The notes beneath the pieces were generated by a model. It was not told the origin of the DNA. It saw nothing but the letters and a program-made list of their open reading frames with translations, and did no database searches. Both the position numbers and the translations under genes were made by a program. From Streptomyces paludis (lineage in GTDB: Bacteria; Actinomycetota; Actinomycetes; Streptomycetales; Streptomycetaceae): 64,000 bases of DNA. The stretch covers positions 2,852,001 through 2,916,000 of the forward strand of contig NZ_CP031194.1 in assembly GCF_003344965.1 (NCBI RefSeq), in the 5' to 3' direction. Shown one piece after another: positions 59,697 to 64,000 of the stretch (positions are counted from its first letter, which is position 1; the number at the start of each line of letters is the position of its first letter).

Positions 59697-62381
59697 CTAC
59701 TTGACGACGACGGAGACGCCGGAGGAGTTGACCGCCGAGGCGATCGACGAACCCGCGTAACTGAAGCGCCAGTGGCCCGTCTTGGTGCCCTTGACCGTGG
59801 TCTTCAGCTTGCCGGCGCTGTCCGCCTTCACCGTCTTGACGTTGGTGTACTCGCTGCTGCCCTTCTTGCGGAACTGGAGCTTCACCGACTGGCCGCCGTG
59901 GCCGACGTAATGGGTCTGGCTGGGGTTCTCCAGGTTGAGCAGGGAGAGCTTGCCGGTGACCGTCAGGGTCTTGCCCTTCTTGACCGGCTTGGGCGTGGCG
60001 GCCACCGTAGCCCTGGAGTGGCGCCTGAGCTGGACAGTCTGCACGGACTGGCGGTCGGTCAGGCTCTGGCCGTCGGCCGACCGGGCCCAGGCGGCGGCCT
60101 TCCAGGTGCCCGCGAGCGCGTTCTTGCCCAGGCTGGCGACCGGGTCGAGATAGCCGAAGGTCACGTCACAGACCGAGGTGGTCGCGTTGGTCCGCTTGCA
60201 GGTGGCGGGCCAGCCGGTCACCACGGCGTCGGGCTTGTTGTACGCGCCTCGGTACAGATACAGATCACCGTCGGCGATGCCGGACGGGTCGGTGGCGGTG
60301 AACCGCGCGGTGAAGCTCTGCAACGGGTCGTTGTGGAGAGTCAGGGGCTTTCCGCCGTTGATCACGACCTTGCTGATCATGGTCGCGCCGACGGTCTGAT
60401 CGGTCTGCGGCGCGGGCCCCATGAACGCGCGGGTGACCGTGCGCCGTACCGTACCGCCGGCCTTGTTCGCCGCCGTGACGCGCAGCGACACGAAGGACGC
60501 GTTCGCGGGGACGGGCAGGGTCGCCGAGGCGCTGCTGCCGTCCGTCTCCCCCGGCTCCTGCGGCTCCTGTGTCTCCTGGAGCGGCAGTCCGTGCCAGTTC
60601 GCGCCGTCGTCCGTCGAGTACTCGATGCCGGTGACCGTACTGACGTCGTCGTACGGATCGTTGAACCCGTTCGTCCGGGTGGACGCCGTCGCGGTGACGG
60701 TCACCGGGGCCGCCTTAGCGGTGTTCCTCGCGTCGAGTCCCGACACGGTGAGGGCGGTGTCGACCAGGGGCAGGGACCCGCTGCTCCGCATGGCGGCCGA
60801 CGCGAACGTCCACTCGCTGCGCACCTGTGTGGAGAGCCGGGAGTAGGGCACCTTGCGGTCGGCGGTGTGGACGAGTTCGTACATCCCCGAACCGCTGGGG
60901 ACGCCCGTGTTCAGCGTCTTGAGGGCACCCAGGTCCTTCGCCTCGGCGAGGGTCTGGCCCCGGAAGGCGAGCCGGTACGAGACCTTGGCGCGGGAGTCGT
61001 AGGCGCTGTGGCCCTCGGCGTCCGAGAAGGCGTAGGGCTCGTACAGCTGGATCGTGGCGGCCCTCCGGACGGAACCGGAGTAGTCGCTCTGCGGATCCGG
61101 CTGGAACGGCGCCGTGCCGAGCGTCTCCCCGGCGGACGTGCCGGCCTTCAGGGTGCGGTCCGGCATGGTCACCGAGTGACCCCCGCTGTCGTACGAAAGC
61201 ATCCTGGAATAGGGCATGCCAGGCGTCACATACTCGGTGACGCTGCCGCCGAGGGGCACGGCGCTGCCGATGTAGGCGCCGCTCCCGCCCGTGTCGGGTG
61301 CGGAGAACAGATAGCCGCTGCGGCCGGTCCCGGGCGCGCGGACGGCGGTGACGGTCTTGGCGAGGTTCGCGGTGCGCACCTGCTTGACCGGCGAGGCGGG
61401 AACGGTGTCCTTGAAGGAGTGCGTGAGGTCGTACCGGTACGGGGACGGCGCGGCGTCGGCCGAGCCCTTTTTGACCTGGATCTCGTGGAGCCACAGCGAG
61501 GCACCGGTCTGCGAGAACGGGGTGACGTAGACCTTCCGGTTCATACCGTCCCAACGACGCCCGCCACCCGCGAAGCCCGCCACATCACCCCCCGGAACGG
61601 AGATCCAGACGCTGGACGTGTCGAGGACGGCCGTGGACTGGTCGGTCCGGATGCCGGTCTCCTTGGCCTTCTTCCTCTCGAAGCCGACCGTGAGCGCCGC
61701 CGTGGTGACCTTGAAGGTACGGACCAGCAGGTAGTCGGGCGATTTCCACTCGGAGACCAGCACGACGGAGAAATAGTCGCCGGGCGGCAGCTTGATCGAG
61801 GCACTGGGGTGGGCGCTATCGGTGCTGATGCTGTACGACGCCCAGGTCTTGCTGTTCCAGATCCGGAACAGCGAACCGGGGCTGTTCTCGCCGTCGACCT
61901 TCATCTTCACGGTGTACGGGCCCGCTGCGGCCCCGGCCTTGGCGGCCGACGCCGGCTTCCCGTTCCCGGCGGCGGGTATCTCCGTCGTGGCCACGGGCTG
62001 CCGCACGTCGACCGGCCGGACGCTCAGATCGCCGTCGGTGGAGGCGAAGGCGTAGCGGCCCATGGTGCGGCCGGGGCCGGGGGTGATCCGGATGTTCGAA
62101 CCGGAGCCGGAACCTGTGCCCGTGCCCGTACCCGTGCTGCCGTCGATGACGTCCACCCGCTCGCCGGTGGCCAGTTCGGCGCCGCGCGTACCGGGAGCGG
62201 CGGTGGCAGGGGCGGCGGCGGAGGCGGCGGCCGTCGTCCCCGAGTCCGCCCAGCTCGTGCCCGTTCCGGCGCCGCTGAGCAGGGTCGAGGCCGACAGGAC
62301 GACCGTTCCCGCCAGGGCGATTCCGGTGGTGGTGGCGCGGTGTCTTCGGCTTTCCGCGCGGTGATTCCTGATAGGCGGCAT
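59697..62381 (-). CDS. Large secreted protein with subtilase-propeptide-like N-terminus
   Basis: 894-aa exported protein. A signal peptide (basic start, hydrophobic core to about residue 45, SWA motif) is followed by GAELATGERVDVIDG. That resembles the VTLVTGDRV opening of the propeptides of Streptomyces S8 proteases. The remainder is beta-rich: an FRIWNSKTWASYSI domain, a long middle region, a pair of Ig-like segments, and a C-terminal domain of the KTLTVTGKLS...VKLQFRKKGSSEYT...GHWRFSYAGS type seen at the ends of many secreted actinobacterial proteins. I find no catalytic Asp/His/Ser triad, so proteolytic activity is unlikely. Confidence 0.7.
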   Translation of the reverse strand: MPPIRNHRAESRRHRATTTGIALAGTVVLSASTLLSGAGTGTSWADSGTTAAASAAAPATAAPGTRGAELATGERVDVIDGSTGTGTGTGSGSGSNIRITPGPGRTMGRYAFASTDGDLSVRPVDVRQPVATTEIPAAGNGKPASAAKAGAAAGPYTVKMKVDGENSPGSLFRIWNSKTWASYSISTDSAHPSASIKLPPGDYFSVVLVSEWKSPDYLLVRTFKVTTAALTVGFERKKAKETGIRTDQSTAVLDTSSVWISVPGGDVAGFAGGGRRWDGMNRKVYVTPFSQTGASLWLHEIQVKKGSADAAPSPYRYDLTHSFKDTVPASPVKQVRTANLAKTVTAVRAPGTGRSGYLFSAPDTGGSGAYIGSAVPLGGSVTEYVTPGMPYSRMLSYDSGGHSVTMPDRTLKAGTSAGETLGTAPFQPDPQSDYSGSVRRAATIQLYEPYAFSDAEGHSAYDSRAKVSYRLAFRGQTLAEAKDLGALKTLNTGVPSGSGMYELVHTADRKVPYSRLSTQVRSEWTFASAAMRSSGSLPLVDTALTVSGLDARNTAKAAPVTVTATASTRTNGFNDPYDDVSTVTGIEYSTDDGANWHGLPLQETQEPQEPGETDGSSASATLPVPANASFVSLRVTAANKAGGTVRRTVTRAFMGPAPQTDQTVGATMISKVVINGGKPLTLHNDPLQSFTARFTATDPSGIADGDLYLYRGAYNKPDAVVTGWPATCKRTNATTSVCDVTFGYLDPVASLGKNALAGTWKAAAWARSADGQSLTDRQSVQTVQLRRHSRATVAATPKPVKKGKTLTVTGKLSLLNLENPSQTHYVGHGGQSVKLQFRKKGSSEYTNVKTVKADSAGKLKTTVKGTKTGHWRFSYAGSSIASAVNSSGVSVVVK

Positions 62382-62499
62382 GTGCCGCTTCCCCCTTGTG
62401 TCAGGTGCTCCGAACCGCCTCCGGACGGGAGGCAGGAGCGATCACGGACACTTTAAACGCAGTCAGCGGCACATGTTCGGACTTATGTTCCCCACCTAG

Positions 62500-63954
62500 T
62501 CAGGCCGTACCAGCGGTACCAGCCGTACCAGCGGCGCCAGCCGCACCAGAGGTATCAGCCGCATCAGCCGCATCAGCCGCATCAAGAGGAAGTGGCCGCC
62601 GGTCCGGCCCCCGTACACCCCGGTCGTCGTCCTCCGCCTCCCGCCGGCTCATCGCCGCCGCGCGGGTGTCCGGCATCAGGACGTACGCCACCAGCGAGAT
62701 CAGCGCGCACCCGGACACGTACCAGAAGAAGTACGTCTCGTGGCCGCCGTCCTTGAACCACAGCGCCACATACTCCGCCGTCCCGCCGAACAGCGCGTTG
62801 GCGATCGCGTACGGCAGCGCCACCCCGAGCGCCCGCACCCGGGTCGGGAACAGCTCGGCCTTCACGACCGCGCTGATCGAGGTGTAGCCGCTGACGATGG
62901 TGAGCGCCAGCACGGACAGGCCCAGGGCCGGCCAGAAGGAGGTGACACCGCCCAGCGCCGTCATGATCGGATACGTACCGACCGCGCAGCCGACCCCGAA
63001 CCCGATCAGCAGCGGCCGCCGCCCCACCCGGTCGGAGAGCATCCCGAAGAGCGGCTGGAGACAGGCGTAAAGGGTGAGGGCGGTGAAGCTGACCAGCGTG
63101 GCGGTGTTCTTGTGCATGCCCGCGCTGCCGATCAGGTACTTGGTCAGATAGGTGGTGTACGTGTAGTACGCGAGCGTGCCGCCGAGGGTCAGCGCGATGA
63201 CGAGCAGGGCCTCGCGGCGGTGCTCCCAGAGCGCCTTCATGGTGCCGCGCTCCCCGGCACCGGCCTGGCGGCCCGCGTCGGCCCGCTGCTGCTCGGCGAA
63301 CGCCTCCGTCTCGTGCAGCCGGCGCCGCAGCCAGAACACGACCACGGCGAACACCGCGCCGAGCAGGAACGGCACGCGCCAGCCCCAGGTGGAGATCTGC
63401 TCGGTGGTGAGCGTGCGCTGCATGACGATCAGCATCCCGAGGCCGAGCAACTGCCCGGCCGTCATGGACACATACTGGTACGAGGAGCCGAGCCCGCGCT
63501 TGTTACGGTCGGCGGCCTCCGTCAGATACGTGGCGCTCGCCGCGTACTCCCCGCCGATGCTCAGCCCCTGGAGCAGCCGCGCGACCAGCAGCACCCCCGC
63601 GCCGAGATAGCCGGCCTGCCCGTACGTCGGCGCGAGCGCGATCAGCAGGGCCGCCGCGGACATCAGGGTGACGGTGAGGGTGAGCGCGCTCTTGCGCCCG
63701 TGCCGGTCGGCGGCCCGCCCGAGCAGCCAGCCGCCGACGGGGCGCATCAGGAAGCCGACGGCGAAGATGCCGGCGGTGTTCATGAGTTGGGCGGTGGGGT
63801 TGTCGTTGGGGAAGAAGTTGCCGGCGAAGTAGAGGGCGAAGCTGGCGTAAACGAACCAGTCGTACCACTCGACGAGATTGCCGAGCGATCCACCGATCAT
63901 GGCGAGCCGCCGGCTCTGCTCGCGCGGAGCGAGGGCGGCATCGGGGGACGGCAT
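62500..63954 (-). CDS. MHS family MFS transporter
   Basis: 484-aa twelve-helix major facilitator. The metabolite:H+ symporter signatures are present: GNLVEWYDWFVYASFALYFA in helix 1, GWLLGRAADRHGRKSAL between helices 2 and 3, and GLSIGGEYAASATYLTEAA. This subfamily imports small organic acids or osmolytes (alpha-ketoglutarate, proline/betaine); the substrate is not predictable. The last 30 residues are a low-complexity Ala/Asp/Thr/Gly tail from imperfect 9-bp DNA repeats (about 62504-62580). The start is ATG at 63954. The final bases of the window (63955-64000) hold its leader. Confidence 0.93.
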   Translation of the reverse strand: MPSPDAALAPREQSRRLAMIGGSLGNLVEWYDWFVYASFALYFAGNFFPNDNPTAQLMNTAGIFAVGFLMRPVGGWLLGRAADRHGRKSALTLTVTLMSAAALLIALAPTYGQAGYLGAGVLLVARLLQGLSIGGEYAASATYLTEAADRNKRGLGSSYQYVSMTAGQLLGLGMLIVMQRTLTTEQISTWGWRVPFLLGAVFAVVVFWLRRRLHETEAFAEQQRADAGRQAGAGERGTMKALWEHRREALLVIALTLGGTLAYYTYTTYLTKYLIGSAGMHKNTATLVSFTALTLYACLQPLFGMLSDRVGRRPLLIGFGVGCAVGTYPIMTALGGVTSFWPALGLSVLALTIVSGYTSISAVVKAELFPTRVRALGVALPYAIANALFGGTAEYVALWFKDGGHETYFFWYVSGCALISLVAYVLMPDTRAAAMSRREAEDDDRGVRGPDRRPLPLDAADAADAADTSGAAGAAGTAGTAGTA

Positions 63955-64000
63955 GGCGGCTCCAGGGACTTCGGGTCGGGGAACTGGCCCGCTGAGAAAG

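Overview
The window reads as a chromosomal segment of a Streptomyces (or close Streptomycetaceae relative). The evidence is very high G+C with G/C at third codon positions, many GTG and some TTG starts, ATGA/GTGA stop-start overlaps, and marker families such as SARP, DUF397 with a DUF5753-type HTH regulator, DUF4229, futalosine-type menaquinone genes and actinobacterial Ccs cytochrome c genes. No tRNA, rRNA or plasmid origin was recognised.

Left part (1-31 kb) is dominated by respiration. A nuo operon (nuoA-B-C-D-E, E cut by the window edge) runs leftward behind a near-perfect Rex operator. Further right come a geranylgeranyl-reductase-family protein, the menaquinone methyltransferase, and most of the futalosine pathway (mqnC, mqnA, mqnE, a UbiX-like mqnM, mqnP and a UbiD-like mqnL). 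A transmembrane Ser/Thr kinase lies between mqnA and mqnC. mqnB and mqnD are absent and must lie elsewhere. An exopolysaccharide operon (small membrane protein, NodB-deacetylase/GT2 fusion, acyltransferase) sits between menG and a GH18-like lipoprotein.

The most unusual block is 5.1-9.9 kb, an accessory cassette wedged between an NlpC/P60 hydrolase and a GH25 lysozyme. It holds a SARP activator, a 60-residue precursor with eight cysteines in its C-terminal 36 residues, a MauE-like membrane protein, a membrane-anchored CxxC thioredoxin-like protein, a one-piece ABC exporter and a small S26 signal peptidase. The last four are tightly spaced or overlapping. Four 11-bp direct repeats precede the precursor gene, three 18-bp repeats precede the SARP gene, and a 13-bp perfect hairpin separates precursor from maturation genes. 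I read it as a regulated export and oxidative-folding system for a disulfide-rich secreted peptide.

Middle part (31-43 kb): a cytochrome c maturation cluster (ccsB, resB, ccdA, TlpA-like lipoprotein), a deacetylase-like lipoprotein, a histidine phosphatase and hemL, all leftward and partly overlapping. A hypothetical protein, an AhpD-like protein and a secreted M4 metalloprotease follow.

43.3-48.8 kb is an accessory and decayed region. It has two type I-E-like CRISPR arrays in the same orientation (14 and 9 repeats) with similar leader ends but no cas genes in the window. Between them lie a divergent three-gene set and an HTH/DUF397 pair whose HTH gene appears frameshifted. A truncated SnoaL-like remnant abuts the second array, followed by about 0.9 kb holding a ~300-bp divergent inverted repeat.

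Right part (48.8-64 kb): a tiny membrane protein, secreted and lipoprotein genes, a conserved-looking trio (1655-aa AAA ATPase, YqiK-type flotillin, YqiJ-like membrane protein), a large secreted protein with a subtilase-propeptide-like N-terminus but no visible protease domain, and an MHS-type MFS transporter.
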